Position numbers and translations under genes: made by a program
NCBI GenBank assembly: GCA_034509735.1
Contig: JACGWO010000011.1
Coordinates: 27,574,979 to 27,638,978 of the forward strand
Length of the DNA: 64,000 bases
Direction: 5' to 3'
From: Sesamum alatum
Lineage: Eukaryota; Streptophyta; Magnoliopsida; Lamiales; Pedaliaceae
Notes under the pieces: model-generated
Told to the model about the DNA's origin: nothing
Databases searched by the model: none
What the model saw: the letters and a program-made list of their open reading frames with translations, nothing else
In this document: in pieces, positions 1 through 11,543 of the stretch
Numbering within the stretch: position 1 is the first letter of the stretch
How the letters are laid out: every line of letters begins with the position of its first letter

Positions 1-128
1 AATAAAAATACATCTAAATGCATGCATACATATGATCATGCATATACAAATATAGTGCCAAGGATGGTAAAAGTGTTACCCTATAGATACAAGATTCATA
101 AACCATCACGAAAGTAAAAGACAAGTAC

Positions 129-2448
129 CGAATTCTCTGTAGCTATGCGGAATCTACCATGTACGGAAGCCCCTGCTCCTCCTCCCATGACAATGCCATT
201 AAGAATTGAAACCTTTGGATGTATTTGCAAAAGAATAGTGACTTAATATTCCAATCATAACTACAGCACTAATAAAGATAGAGGGATTTAACAAAACAAT
301 AAAAAACAAAGATGTATCTTTCTCTAAATTAGCACCTGGGGTTTACTGTATGTGGCCATCACATAGTTCAATGTAAACTCCGTTCTGAAATAATCTGCAC
401 CCGACTTCCAATTACCTGATGCTCACAGGAAATATCAAACATTATCTTCTATAAGACAAGAGCCTCTATTTATTAATTCAAGATGACAGAATTATTCAAC
501 ATGTAGGAATAGCTAAGCAAAAACATATAACTGTAAGCACACAGAAAAATTCATCAAAACTTGCTGATTGGTTCCAAATGAGTACTCAATGTCTTATTTG
601 CAACTAGTGAAATTGTGTTCGAAGCAAAATTGAGTTAAGAGGAGTGATATCTGGGGAGAACTAAAGCATTTATCAACAAGGTGGAGCAAACTTAGGGGAT
701 AGTCTAACAAAATAAAAATCTCAGGAGAACAATAAATCTAAAAGCACATTCTTAATATGCAGCACAAACCTCTACCGTCTAAAATAAAAATAAGACATCC
801 ACTCCATGACATTTATATCAATATAAGTAACAGAAATTTGACACTCATATTAGTCTGGCGTGAATACAAATATCCAATTCTAATTTGCTCAAGTTCTTGA
901 GGTTCTAATAGTAGCCAACACAAGTCATTAAAAATTGACCTTTCAGACATCAATTTATGTGCATCGGACTTATTAAGTTTTGATCCTCATGTACAACTAA
1001 GCCAGTCCAATTGCATCAGTTCATAGTTGATTATATTCGAGGATCAGTTCATGATGTCAAGTGTCTAACTATTAATGGAGTAAAAAGCCATGAATACCTT
1101 GGGTAAGATCACGAACAACTGCTGCAACATCACCTCCAGCACAAAATGCTCTTCCTTTTCCCTATGTTAATGGCCAGGAGAAAAGAAATGAAACACCAGT
1201 TCTGCAGACATGGGAACACTGGAGGCCCACATCTTTAACACTACAAATCAACAGACACTCAGCCCCAGTTGGTATTTATCATAGAATTTGATAGAAAGAT
1301 ACCTTTAAGATTATTAATTTGACAGAAGAATCTTCTGCACAAGCAAGAAAAAGCTCCAATAGACGGGACACCTTAAATAGGACAAAGGAACAATTTCAGT
1401 ACGTGACCGCTCAATCAGGATAGCAGTTGGTCTGTACATTTTGTTTCCCAGTAATAGAACATAATTAGATCCCAACTGAATCAGTACATACTCGTCAGAG
1501 CGGAAATTAACTTTGTAAAAGGAAGGAACACTAAGAAATTATTTAGTATCTGCAAATAAATTTGTCAGATAGAAATTATCAGCAGGCATGTATCAATTCA
1601 CAATCACATATGATAAGAAAAAAGAGAGACTATTAGGGGGTTGTAACAAAAGGAAGCAGTTCCAAAATACTATAATTATAAAACACAACACAAAAAAGTA
1701 ACCCCTTTCTCAAAATTTTCCACCAATTCCACATGGCAAACCCATCAGCTGTGTTCCGAGAACAAAGGCTTGCTTATCATTTCACAAGCTTTCGCATTCT
1801 ATAATATCAAGTTGATCACAACATGCAGCATCAGCTTCGTTCATAAATCCTAGCATTTTTACATTCTCTAATCAAACATAAGAGAGAAAGGCTCTTCAAT
1901 TATCAAAAATAAAAATTCTTAAACAATCAAACACTCAATTTGTATACCAAAATTCATGTTCTTGGACTACAAATTCCTAACAATGTCACATATCCACCTA
2001 TCATTAACTCAACCATACCATTGTAGCTGAAAGTGCATTAAGTTGCTTAGGCCTGTTCAGCGTGAAAATTCTCGCAGATGATTTCTCCTCCACCAACACC
2101 TACCAGAATTTATCAGTTTTATCATAATTGGCGAAAACTCAAGTGTCAAAAACAATTCAGAAACAAACCAACAAAATATTTTGACCATAGACAGCAAATT
2201 CCAGCAAAAGGCAACATTTCCCCTTGATCATTACAACAAAAATTCACAAAATCCCATTTCTTTATTTTACATGAAAAACAAAACTCGCAGGTAATTAAAG
2301 ATAACCTTGAATAACAACAAGAGAATTTCCAAATAGATGAAAACTTCACTTTCCCTGATGCAAAAAAGTATGAGCTTTGAAGTAAAATCAACTGAAAAAA
2401 GGGATCAAATTCGCAAACCTGATCGGTTTCTCCATTGGTAGAAGCCAT
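129..2448 (-). CDS. CHY1: 3-hydroxyisobutyryl-CoA hydrolase-like (CHY1 type), 5' six exons; continues past the left edge
   Basis: Six exons read on the minus strand: 2448-2419, 2099-2019, 1371-1303, 1161-1098, 415-336 and 212-129 (408 nt, 136 codons). All junctions are GT-AG and the phases agree. Exon 1 starts at ATG 2448 and encodes MASTNGETDQ. Later exons give the crotonase-fold motifs LNRPKQLNAL, GRAFCAGGDVAAVVRDLTQG (first oxyanion-hole region) and GIVMGGGAGASVHGRFR (second). The order and spacing match plant CHY1. In that family the enzyme hydrolyses 3-hydroxyisobutyryl-CoA in valine catabolism, in peroxisomes in Arabidopsis, with a C-terminal targeting signal; that part lies outside the window. 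Bases 1-128 look like intron. Paralogues exist in plants, so the exact orthologue is inferred; the family call is firm. Confidence 0.93.
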
Positions 2449-2658
2449 CGTACTTGGAGAAGCGCTCCACTGTTGTTTGGTGTAGAGGATAGTAATAAGA
2501 CTGGCTTGCGTTTGAACTTATAACTAAGTTTTAACGAGGTACAAGTGAAAACTTGATTCCTTGGCAACCCCAAGCCCTTCAGAAAACAATTAATTATGGA
2601 AATACCTACATTAATTTATGAAATTGAAGTTTGAACCCCTGCTTTTCCTCCTAAATTG

Positions 2659-3185
2659 GGATAATTACACGTATTCCTCTGAGATTTGGTATAATTACAC
2701 ATGAAAATCCTGTGGTTTGGCCAATTACATCTAGTGTTCCTAACGTTTGTTTCCGTCTAATAAAATAGACCCATCATTAGTCAAAATTTACCAAATTTGT
2801 TGATATTAGCCACAGATTTAAATGAAAATCCATACTACATATGGCTGACTTATTGCAAGTTAAACAATTTTTTTCTAGCCAAATTACCGTTATACATCTT
2901 CATATACTAATGCATGTGAAGAGGTACAGCTTCACCTTACAAAAGTAGTTTGGTTAGAAAAAGATTTGTTTGACTTGCAATAAGTCAGTAATAAATCTAT
3001 CATAGGTAAATATGAATTTTCATTTATATTCTTTTGTTAATATCAACAAATTTGGTGGATTTTGACTATCGAAGGTCTATTTATTATACGGAAACAAACG
3101 GTAGAGATACTAGATGTAATTGCTAAACCACAAGAGATTTATGTGTAATTACACCAAATTTCAGAGAAAAATAGTGTGATTATCC
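2659..3185. mobile_element. Foldback (long inverted repeat) element, subfamily with GGATAATTACAC ends
   Basis: Left arm begins GGATAATTACACGTATTCC and the right arm ends with a diverged complement (...GTGTGATTATCC). Arms of roughly 200 bp surround an AT-rich centre. Flanks CTAAATTG (2651-2658) and CTAAATTT (3186-3193) look like an imperfect target duplication. A relative lies at 59139-59680. No coding capacity is seen. It sits about 200 bp upstream of the CHY1-like start codon. Confidence 0.75.
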
Positions 3186-3193
3186 CTAAATTT

Positions 3194-4139
3194 TAATATA
3201 TATATATATATATATTACAATTTATGACTTTGAACTGTTTAAATTTAGGTCAAAAGTTCTAAGTAATATCTAATTAACTTTTACAATTTATTAATAAAAT
3301 TGTAAACATTAAATTATTTTTTAAAATACTTTAACGCTTGTCTTGTTCCATTTTCATTTTCAAAGGCTCCCAACATTCATTGGAAATAAATCTATAGCGA
3401 TGTTTTACAATTTATTCTTATAACAAAAAACAGAAGCTATTACAGACTCTCCTAAATATTTCTTTGGACGCCACTTTGATTGAAGCAATGTTATTCCTTT
3501 TACGAGCTTAAAGTCCGACTATAATTGTGTTTGTTGAGTAATTGAATTTTATTTTGCTTCGTAAGAAAATAATTTTATTTTTATTTAAATTTAGAGGAGC
3601 ATATGATTGTTTATCTTTTTTCAAAAGATTCATTAAATCTTGTTGGATAAATTAGTTAGTAATATAGCATTTAATTTTATTTTGATGTCAAATAATACTT
3701 AAATTTTTTCTATTTTTTATTTAAATATAAATAAATATCTCATTAATTATTTTTTATCCAAAAAATTCACTTATTTTCGAGGTAAACTTAGTTAGTAGAA
3801 TAAATTTATATTTATTTTATGTTCAATATACTTAGAAGTCATAGCTCTAGGATCACTTGAGCTCTTACTCATGTCATAAATGCTCGGGCTAGTAGCTCAT
3901 TTAAGTCACAACGCTTTTGGCTTCTGGATAGGCTTTTAGCCATGTTTTCTATCGTTTCAGGTCGCCTTACTCTATTTCTCTCTTTGATCATAATAGGACG
4001 GCACATAATTTTTTACTTTTTTATGTTCCGTGTATAAAAACCTAATTTAAGCTAGAGTCGAAGGACAACTAGCTTAAACTACCGTCTCATTTCTATATGC
4101 GTATGTGACCATAAAAATTAATAGTAGCCAATAGCCACC
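3194..4139. other. AT-rich intergenic stretch, nothing recognised
   Basis: It contains a short (TA)n run near 3198-3216 and long AT-rich sequence. A more balanced patch lies at about 3835-4085. I see no exon, RNA gene or transposon terminus. Confidence 0.4.
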
Positions 4140-4149
4140 ACTTATGATG

Positions 4150-5363
4150 GGCTAAATTGCATATTTGGTCCCATAAAGAAGGAATATTTTGGTTCAATAA
4201 TTTATGGGATTTCATTTTTTATTCCAAAATTATTAAAAAATTTGTAAAGTTAATCCCTCAAAAGTCTTTTTCTACGGCAAGTAGCAGAAATTTATTAATC
4301 TCCAATTGTTAATTTGCATTTTTTGTCCCACAGAATGAGGGTTTGTTTTTCTGGTCCCACAATTTACGAAAAAAAAATTTGGTACCAAAATTGTTAATTT
4401 TTTTTTTTTTTTTGCAAAGTTAGTCCCAAAACTTCAATTTTATGAATTTTTATCATTAACCAATAAATCAATGCACGATTTTATTAAATCAATCATCAAT
4501 ATTTTATTCAATCATTATTAAAATAGGATAATAATTTATTTCTTTATATTTATTATAATATAATTTTTTATATAAATCATTATTTATATTTATATTTATA
4601 TTACATATAAAAAAATAACAATGTACGAGTCATAACTATAAAATAAATAGATAAAGAAAATAGCATTGCATTTAGAAATTGTTGTTATGTGATTGAGAAA
4701 TTCATTTTCACAAAAGTTGTTATGTGATTGAGCAACAAATATTCATATGTGATTTGAAACTACTTGATTTTTTGAATTTTTTACTGGGTTTGTAATTAAA
4801 AAACAAAAAAAAAAAAATGATCAACACATGTTATTTGTTATTTTATTATTTTTTTTATCTTATAGTTATGGTTGTTATATTGTTGTTTGTTTATCTAAAT
4901 ATAAATATAAATAATAATTTATATTACAAATCACAAATTATATTATAAAAAATATAAATAAATAAATTATTAGTCTACTCAACATTATTTGGATAAGAGT
5001 GATGGTTGATTTAATAAAATAATTTGTATGTTGTGTGCATGAATTTATTAATGTAAAAAATTGACGAAAATGAAACTTTGGTACTCACTTTGCAAATTTT
5101 TTAATCATTTTGTTACCAATTTTGTTTTTCGTAAATCGAGGGACCATAAAAGCAAACCTTTCACCTTTGTGGGACTAAAAAAGCAATATAACAATTGGGG
5201 GTTAACATATTTCTGTCACTTGCGGTTAAAACTTAACGCGAAAAGTCTTTTGGGACTAACTTGGTAAATGTTTAAATAATTTTGGACCAAAAATGAAATT
5301 TTATAAATCATGGTACCAAAAAGGGTACCGCCCCTTTTTGTGGGACCAAAAAAACAATTAGCC
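4150..5363. mobile_element. Foldback element, 1.2 kb, GGCTAAATTGCA / GGTCCCATAA ends
   Basis: The left end GGCTAAATTGCATATTTGG is mirrored by the right end (...CAATTAGCC). The arms are several hundred bases long and full of phrases such as GGTCCCAC and GGGACCAAAA. Flanks ACTTATGATG (4140-4149) and ACTTGTTATG (5364-5373) match 8 of 10, a plausible diverged target duplication. The centre is AT-rich and non-coding. Confidence 0.75.
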
Positions 5364-5538
5364 ACTTGTTATGTTATACTTATTAATTGCTTTAATTTAA
5401 ATTCTAAATTATTTAGTTTTACACTTAAATTTTAAATAATTTATAATTCTATTTATTTATTTTATAGAATAAAGTTTTTTCGTGCCTTACACGGGCTACT
5501 AACTATTTATATCATATTTTGATGGAATAAAAAGAATA

Positions 5539-6585
5539 GGGTTAAAAGCAGATACTCCTAACCTTTGAGTCGTTTTGCACTTTGGCCCCCAATTATTTTT
5601 TTTTTTAAACTTGACCACCCAATCTTTACTTTGTGTAGCACTTTGCCTTTTTGTTTTTTACACTTTTTGGTGATTCAAGGGGAATATTCTATTCGCGTGA
5701 ATACATGCACCCAAAATGAATTTAGTGCTGGGTAAAATTGTAGTTTCACAATTCAATTTTAAAAAATAAAATAAATAAAGACAAAGAAAATTAAAAATGA
5801 AGAAGGTCTTCTTCTTCATCAAGCCGCACCTCTGCCACCCATCTTCATCTTTCCCCACCACTACAAATCTTCCTCTAATTTCTCCAATCTACCCAACAAA
5901 TTGACCCCAGTATTGCCAACAAAGAAACTATTTGACGCTGAATTCCTCTTATCTCATCCCAAATTACTCTCTCCTTCCTAGATATGGCGGCAAAGGCATA
6001 GAAGAAGCCTACCGAGAATAAATCCACGGCCGAAAAAGCTCTAGCGACAGAGAAAGCCCCGACAAAAAGGAAGTCCAAGGCCAGCAAAAAGCTCCCGAAA
6101 GAAGGAGGTGCGGCCGTCAACAACAAGAAGTAAAAGCGGGTGAAGAAGAGCACCAACTTTGGTACAACTTTTGGGCATTATGAAGAGCTTCATCAATGAT
6201 ATCTTCGAGAAATTGGCGTAGGAAGCATCGCGATTGGGCGCTGCAACAAGAAGCCGACCATCACTATTGTAAAGAATGCTAAATTTGGTGAAATTGAAGT
6301 CATTGTAGTACTAATTTGTATGGATCAGGGTTTGTTCATTTGGGTTTTTTATTCATTATTTGTTTATTTTTTTAAAATTGGGTATAAAATTACAATTTTA
6401 TCCAATACAAAAATGATTTTGAGTGCATGTATGGAATATTCCCTCTTGATTCGCCGGAAAGTGTTATAAAAAGCAAAGTGCTTCAGAAATATAAAGGTTG
6501 AGTGATTGAATGTAAAAAAAAGAAAAGTTAGGGGGCAAAGTGCAAAACGATCCAAAGGTTGAGGGGTATAGTCTGCTTTTAACCT
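5539..6585. mobile_element. Foldback element carrying a histone H2B fragment (Pack-MULE-like)
   Basis: The left end GGGTTAAAAGCAGATACTCC is mirrored by the right end at 6585. Terminal inverted repeats are about 220 bp and clearly similar, with shared phrases GTTTTGCACTTTG and GGGAATATTC. Flanks AAAAGAATA (5530-5538) and AAAAGATTA (6586-6594) match 8 of 9, as expected for the 9-bp duplication of Mutator-like elements. The interior holds a broken H2B copy (separate entry). No transposase is present, so the element is non-autonomous. Confidence 0.8.
5984..6265 (+). pseudogene. Histone H2B gene fragment captured inside a foldback element
   Basis: From ATG 5984 the frame reads MAAKA, a stop, then KKPTENKSTAEKA, a lysine/alanine-rich tail, KLPKEGGAA, NNKK, a second stop and KRVKKST. 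This is the plant H2B N-terminal tail. About 25 residues of the first helix region are then missing. The match resumes in another frame with GIMKSFINDIFEKLA, a stop, EASRL, and after a further shift CNKKPTIT (ends near 6265). The C-terminal helix is absent. The copy has no introns, but plant H2B genes are usually intronless, so this does not separate DNA capture from retrocopying. Stops, deletion and frameshifts rule out a functional histone. Confidence 0.88.
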
Positions 6586-6721
6586 AAAAGATTAATTGAT
6601 CTCTTTTATAAAAATGGAAAAATAAAAAATTTCAAACGGACCCTGATAGAATCCAACTATTACAAATAAGCTCGGGTTTCAGGAACGACTTTCCCTTTTA
6701 CCTTGAGAAAACCGAATCCGG

Positions 6722-6726
6722 ACACA

Positions 6727-6761
<35 letters not shown>

Positions 6762-6763
6762 AA
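6722..6763. repeat. (AC)n microsatellite running into a poly-A tract
   Basis: About nine AC dinucleotides are followed by roughly 24 A residues, between the H2B-bearing element and the first copia LTR. Confidence 0.95.
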
Positions 6764-6793
6764 CAAAATGTTAATTTAGTCTTAGGTTACTAG

Positions 6794-7089
6794 TGTTGAA
6801 AATAAAAGACTTGAAGATGAGCAAGCAAAGAAAGAAATAGTAGCACTAATATTGACGAGCTAATGTGTTTCATTTTATTTAGCTAGTAGGCCTTTAAATA
6901 CAAGGAAGAAACTAACTGAAATATGTAAATAGTGGAACAGATTCCACTATCGGTAGACCTCTTCTAAAAGTAATCCACTAACTAAGAAACCCATTTGACT
7001 AGGACTTTTAACAAGTTATTAGACTGTTGACTAAGTCTTACTAAATTATGACTCTCCAATGAATCAGATTTTATACATTACCCGTAACA
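6794..7089 (-). repeat. 3' LTR of the minus-strand copia element
   Basis: 296 bp, TG...CA ends. It matches 11131-11373 across most of its length but has an extra stretch of about 50 bp after the shared AGACTG. Confidence 0.85.
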
Positions 7090-7131
7090 TTCGCTCCCTT
7101 ACTGCAAAAATCTGCAACATCCAACCTTCCT

Positions 7132-10100
7132 CTAAAGTAAGTGAATTTTTCTGTAGACCATGGCTTTGGCAACTTGCTCTTGAGTGTTGCAATGATTTAT
7201 CCTTGTGCTTCCTTCATTCACCAATTCACATATGTAATGATGTTGAGTATCGATGTGCCTTGTGTGATTGTGATGAACTGGATTTTTCGTCATCGAAATA
7301 GTGGATTGATTATCACAAAAAAATATTGTCGCTTTCTTTTGATGTTGCTGCATGTCACCTAAAATTCTTCTTAACCATATAGTTTGACACAACCAAACTG
7401 ACACCCATATATTCCGCTTCTGATGAAGACAATGCAGTGGATGGTTGTTTCTTTGAACACCTGGAAATTGCATTTGATCCAAGCATGAACAAATACCCAG
7501 TAGTACTCTTGCGATCATCAACCGAACCTGCCCAATCACTGTCGGAAAAACCCAATAGTTCAAATTATTAGAATTAGAGTACCACAAACCATAAGAGCAT
7601 GTTCCCTTCATATATCTAAGGATCCTTTTTGCTACACCGTAATGAATGTTGTTGAGACTTTGCATGAATCGAGTTAGGAGAGTTGTAGCCTGCAAGATAT
7701 CAGGTCTACTATTTGTAGGATATAGCAGACTTCCAACTAAACTCTGATACAACTGAGCATCAACCTTTTCTTCTCTATCATCTAAACATATTTTTTTATT
7801 CGTAATCATTGGAGTTCCAACCGCATTGCATTCTTTCATATTGAATTTTTCCAGAAGATCTTTCACATATTTCTGCTTAGAAATAGAAATTCCAGCTTCA
7901 CTTTGTTGCACTTCTAATATCAACAAATAGCTCATTTCACCCAAATCAATCATTTCAAATTCAGACACCATAATCTTCTTGGAACCGTTAATCAAAGCAA
8001 CACTATTTCCTGTATAAATTAAATCATCCAAATACAGACATACGAGTAATACCTCATCAGCTCCCTTGGTTTTCACATACGAAGTCGCTTCACTTGCACT
8101 ATTTTGGAACCTATTTTTGCTGAAGTGACTGACAATTCTTTCATACCAGGCCCTTGGTACTTGCTTCAGGCCATAAAGTGCTTTCCTTAACTTGTAAACC
8201 TTCATTTCCTCCCCTTTCAGTTCATAATCTTTAGGTTGTTGTACATACACTTCTTCTTCCAAAAATCCATTCAGAAATGTTGATTTAACATCAAAATGAT
8301 AAACTTTCCACTTCTAGTTAGCAACATTTGATAAAACCGTACGAATAGTATCAAATCTAGCTACAGGTGAGAAAGTTTCTTCAAAGTCAATACCTTTACG
8401 CTGCATATATCCTCTTGCAACCAAACGAGCTTTATGCTTTTGGATTGACCCATCTGGCTTGAATTTCAGCTTGAATATTTCATTTCAGGCCGATGAATTC
8501 CTTTCCCTTTGGCAAATTGACTAGCTCCCAAGTCTTGTTGTTCTCCAATGCCTTCATTTCGTCATCCATTGCATCGGACCATGCAACACTTTGAACAACT
8601 TCATCAGATGAACTTGGTTCTGCAATTTGCACAAGCTAGCATCTTTCTGTCTGCTCATAAATCTCTGTTAGTGATCTCCATTTTCTGGGCGGTGTGCCAG
8701 AGGAAGAGGAACTTGCTGATGCTGAACTCATTGAACTAGGAGTCGAATCAGGTGTGGACGGATACAAATTTCCACCATCTTCAATCCCATTTCCTTATAT
8801 TGTTTGCGAGTTGGTGAACCCACCATCCTCTTGAATGATTGCTTCATTTCTTTGCATTTTATTCCACTTCGATGCACTTTTTTCATCAAACACAACATCA
8901 CGACTTATTTGCAATTTATTTGTTTCAGGATTACAGAATCGATAGCCTTTTGTCTCCAAGCTATAACCCACAAATATACATTTCACACTATTTTCATCAA
9001 GTTTACTCTTCTTTTGAGATGGAATAAGAATATGTGCAAACATAGCCAAAGACTTTGAGGTGCATTACCTTTGGCTTTCTTCATGAAACGCCTCAAAAGG
9101 TGTTTGATGTGTCAATGCTGAAGTAGGGCTACGATTGAGCACATAGGTTGCTGTATGAATTGCTTCTACCCAAAAACTTTTAGGAAGACATTTTGCTTTC
9201 AGCATGCTTTTTGCCATTTCAACAAGACTCTGATTTTCCTCTCGGCCACCCTGTTCTATGGGGTGTAGCTGGCTATCAACTGCCTGTGAATGCCCATCTC
9301 TTCATAAAAACTATCAAATTCTGCTGAAACAAACTCTCCACCACGATCTATTCTCAAGACTTTTATTACATTTCCACTTTGCTTTTCAATAGAAGATTTG
9401 AACTTCTTGAAGGTGGAGAACACCTACGATTTTTCTTTCACAAAGTAAACCCACGTCATTCTACTGAAATTGTCAACAACAACAAAAAATACAAGCTGTT
9501 ATTGAGAGAAAAGTGTCTGCATGGGTCCACAGACATCATCATGAATCAATTCGGCTAGCTTTGAAGCTCTCATTTTGCTGCTCTTCGGAAAGATGTCTCT
9601 ATGTTGCTTACCAACCACACAGCTTTCACATACCGCATCAATATGCCTTATCATCGGCAGCCTATCCACCAAATGTTGATTAGATAATAAGCTCAAACTT
9701 TTAAAGTTGAGATGTCCATACCTATGATGCCATAGCCAATTTTCATCTTCCAATGAAGCTGCAAGTGCCTTCTTTTCATCATTGATAACAAGTGGAAATA
9801 TGTTGTTGCTTGACATGGGAACTTTGAGCAGCAAGTTCTTCTTTGTTTTATCAGTGAAGACATCACATGAGAAGTCTTCAAAGAGCAATGAGTAACCTTG
9901 TCTGAGGAATTGCCCGACACTCGACAAGTTGGAGTCTAAATCCGGAACATAAAGAACATCTTTGATGCAACCACCTCCTCCAGAATTTAACTTTATCACT
10001 CCCTTTCCTTTTGTGTTACAAATCGTTCCATCAACCATCTTTATGTGTGTTTTAACCGACTTGTCCAAGCTAATAAAAAACTCTGAATTCGCAGTCATGT

Positions 10101-11079
10101 GACTACTATTGCTACTATCCGTATACCACACTTTTGAATCAAAGACGTTAGCAAATAGTTTTTCAGTTTCATCTCCATCCTTGGCAAAATTTGCTTGTTT
10201 TTCATCATATTGTTTCTTACGAGAAAATCTTTCTATATAACCGGGTTTATGACAGTAATAACACTCAAACTTGCGATCATTTTGGCCATCATCATTGGAT
10301 TGTTGTTTTCTATCGCTTGATCGTCCACCTCCTCTGTATCCTCTGCCACCCCTTCTACCTCGATAAGACGGACCTTCACGATTGTAGTTACTTCCACTTC
10401 GCTCATGCCCAACATTCGTCTCTTTTGTGAATTTTAGTTTGGCCTGAAATGCATTCTCAGTAGAGTTCTCCTCATAGCTTTTATGCCTATCTTCATGAGA
10501 TTGTAGAGAGCCTAAAAGTTCATCAATGGTCATGATTGTCAAATCTTTGACTCTTCTATGACAACAACCATGGATTCATATTTTTTCGTCAGACTTCTCA
10601 ATAGCTTTTCAACCACCGTTTGATCTGTAATTTTCTCGCCATACTTCCTCATTTGGTTAACTATGACCTTTAGATTGTTAGAGCAGTCATGTACAGACTC
10701 CCCTTCCTTCATTCAAAAGCTTTCAAACTGTCTACGAAGTGTTTGCAACTTTACTGTAAGCACCTTTGTTGTGCCTTCATACCCATTTCTTAATGCATCC
10801 CATGCTTCCGTTGCTTTTGTTGCTGCTGAAATTCGAGACGAGAAACCGGCATCGTCTACAGCTTGTTGGATGAAGAAAAGCGCTTTGGCATCCTTCTTTT
10901 TCAAATCCTTCAACGTGTCAGCTGCTATACCTTCTTCATTGTAGCTTTTCTCTACTAGCTCCCAAAGATGAGAGATAAAAGAGAGTCTTCATTTTTGTGC
11001 TCCAAACATCATAATTGCAGCCTTGAAAGATTGGAATTGTAGGTTGTGAGATGTTCACACCATTTGAATTGCTTGCCAT
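7132..11079 (-). pseudogene. Copia gag-pol remnants (gag, protease, integrase, RT, RNase H)
   Basis: Read on the minus strand from ATG 11079 (MASNSNGVNISQPTIPIFQG, gag N-terminus). A CCHC-like knuckle follows as CYYCHKPGYIERFSRKK, with the His and last Cys replaced. The protease region is WYTDSSNSSHM rather than the usual DSG. The integrase zinc domain (HHRYGHLNF then CESCVVGKQHR) is readable. The RT segment (8262 down to about 7560) has KALYGLKQVPRAWYE and the catalytic box YLDD (8034-8023; copia usually has YVDD). RNase H reads DSDWAGSVDDRKSTTGYLF. Several frameshifts and stops break it, so it is not expected to encode an active polyprotein. Confidence 0.9.
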
Positions 11080-11130
11080 CACAAAGAAAAAAAACTGGTT
11101 ACAGGCCTCAGTGGAGGCTCTAATACCAAA

Positions 11131-11373
11131 TGTTGAAAATAAAAGACTTAAGATGAGCAAGCAAAGGAAGAAATAGTAGCACTGATATTGATGAACTGAT
11201 GTGTTTCATTTTATTCAACTTATAGGCCTTTAAATACAAGAAAGAAACTAACTGAAATACGTAAATAGTAGAACAGATTTCACTATGCGTAGACCTCTTC
11301 TAGAAGTAATTCACTAAGTAAGATACCCATTTGACTGAGGCTTTTACAACAAGTTGTTAGACTGCCTTTAACA
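11131..11373 (-). repeat. 5' LTR of the minus-strand copia element
   Basis: About 243 bp, next to the tRNA-Met-type primer site at 11114-11130. Its outer edge is 170 bp from the TTL start codon, so the LTR lies where the TTL promoter would be, in opposite orientation. Confidence 0.82.
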
Positions 11374-11506
11374 GGAAGTAATTCACTCCCGCTGCAATCA
11401 GTTTCACTTTTCGACTGTCAAGTCCAACCAGTCAAACCCAGAGGAATCGTCGCTCAATCGCCGAGCCAACTTGCCGCTTTGTCTTCCCCGATCATAGAGG
11501 ATCCAC

Positions 11507-11533
11507 AGAGAGAGAGAGAGAGAGAGAGAGAGA
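11507..11533. repeat. (AG)n microsatellite in the TTL 5' leader
   Basis: A run of about 13 AG units ends ten bases before the TTL start codon. GA-rich leaders are common in plant genes. Confidence 0.93.
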
Positions 11534-11543
11534 AATTGGAAAG

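Larger units (their letters stand above)
6794..11373 (-). mobile_element. Ty1/copia LTR retrotransposon, minus strand, decayed
   Basis: LTRs at 6794-7089 (3' LTR) and 11131-11373 (5' LTR) share the start TGTTGAAAATAAAAGACTT as read on the plus strand. The primer-binding site reads TTTGGTATTAGAGCC on the minus strand next to the 5' LTR, the initiator tRNA-Met type common in plant copia. A purine-rich tract (AAGGGAGCGAA, minus strand, 7090-7100) adjoins the 3' LTR. The distal 5' LTR lacks about 50 bp relative to its partner, and I find no matching target duplication, so that edge may be truncated or rearranged. Domain order is gag, protease, integrase, RT, RNase H, which makes it copia. Confidence 0.92.

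Noticed and set aside
5875..6156. 93-aa minus-strand open frame
   Set aside because: It is the antisense of the captured H2B fragment; the plus strand gives the recognisable protein.
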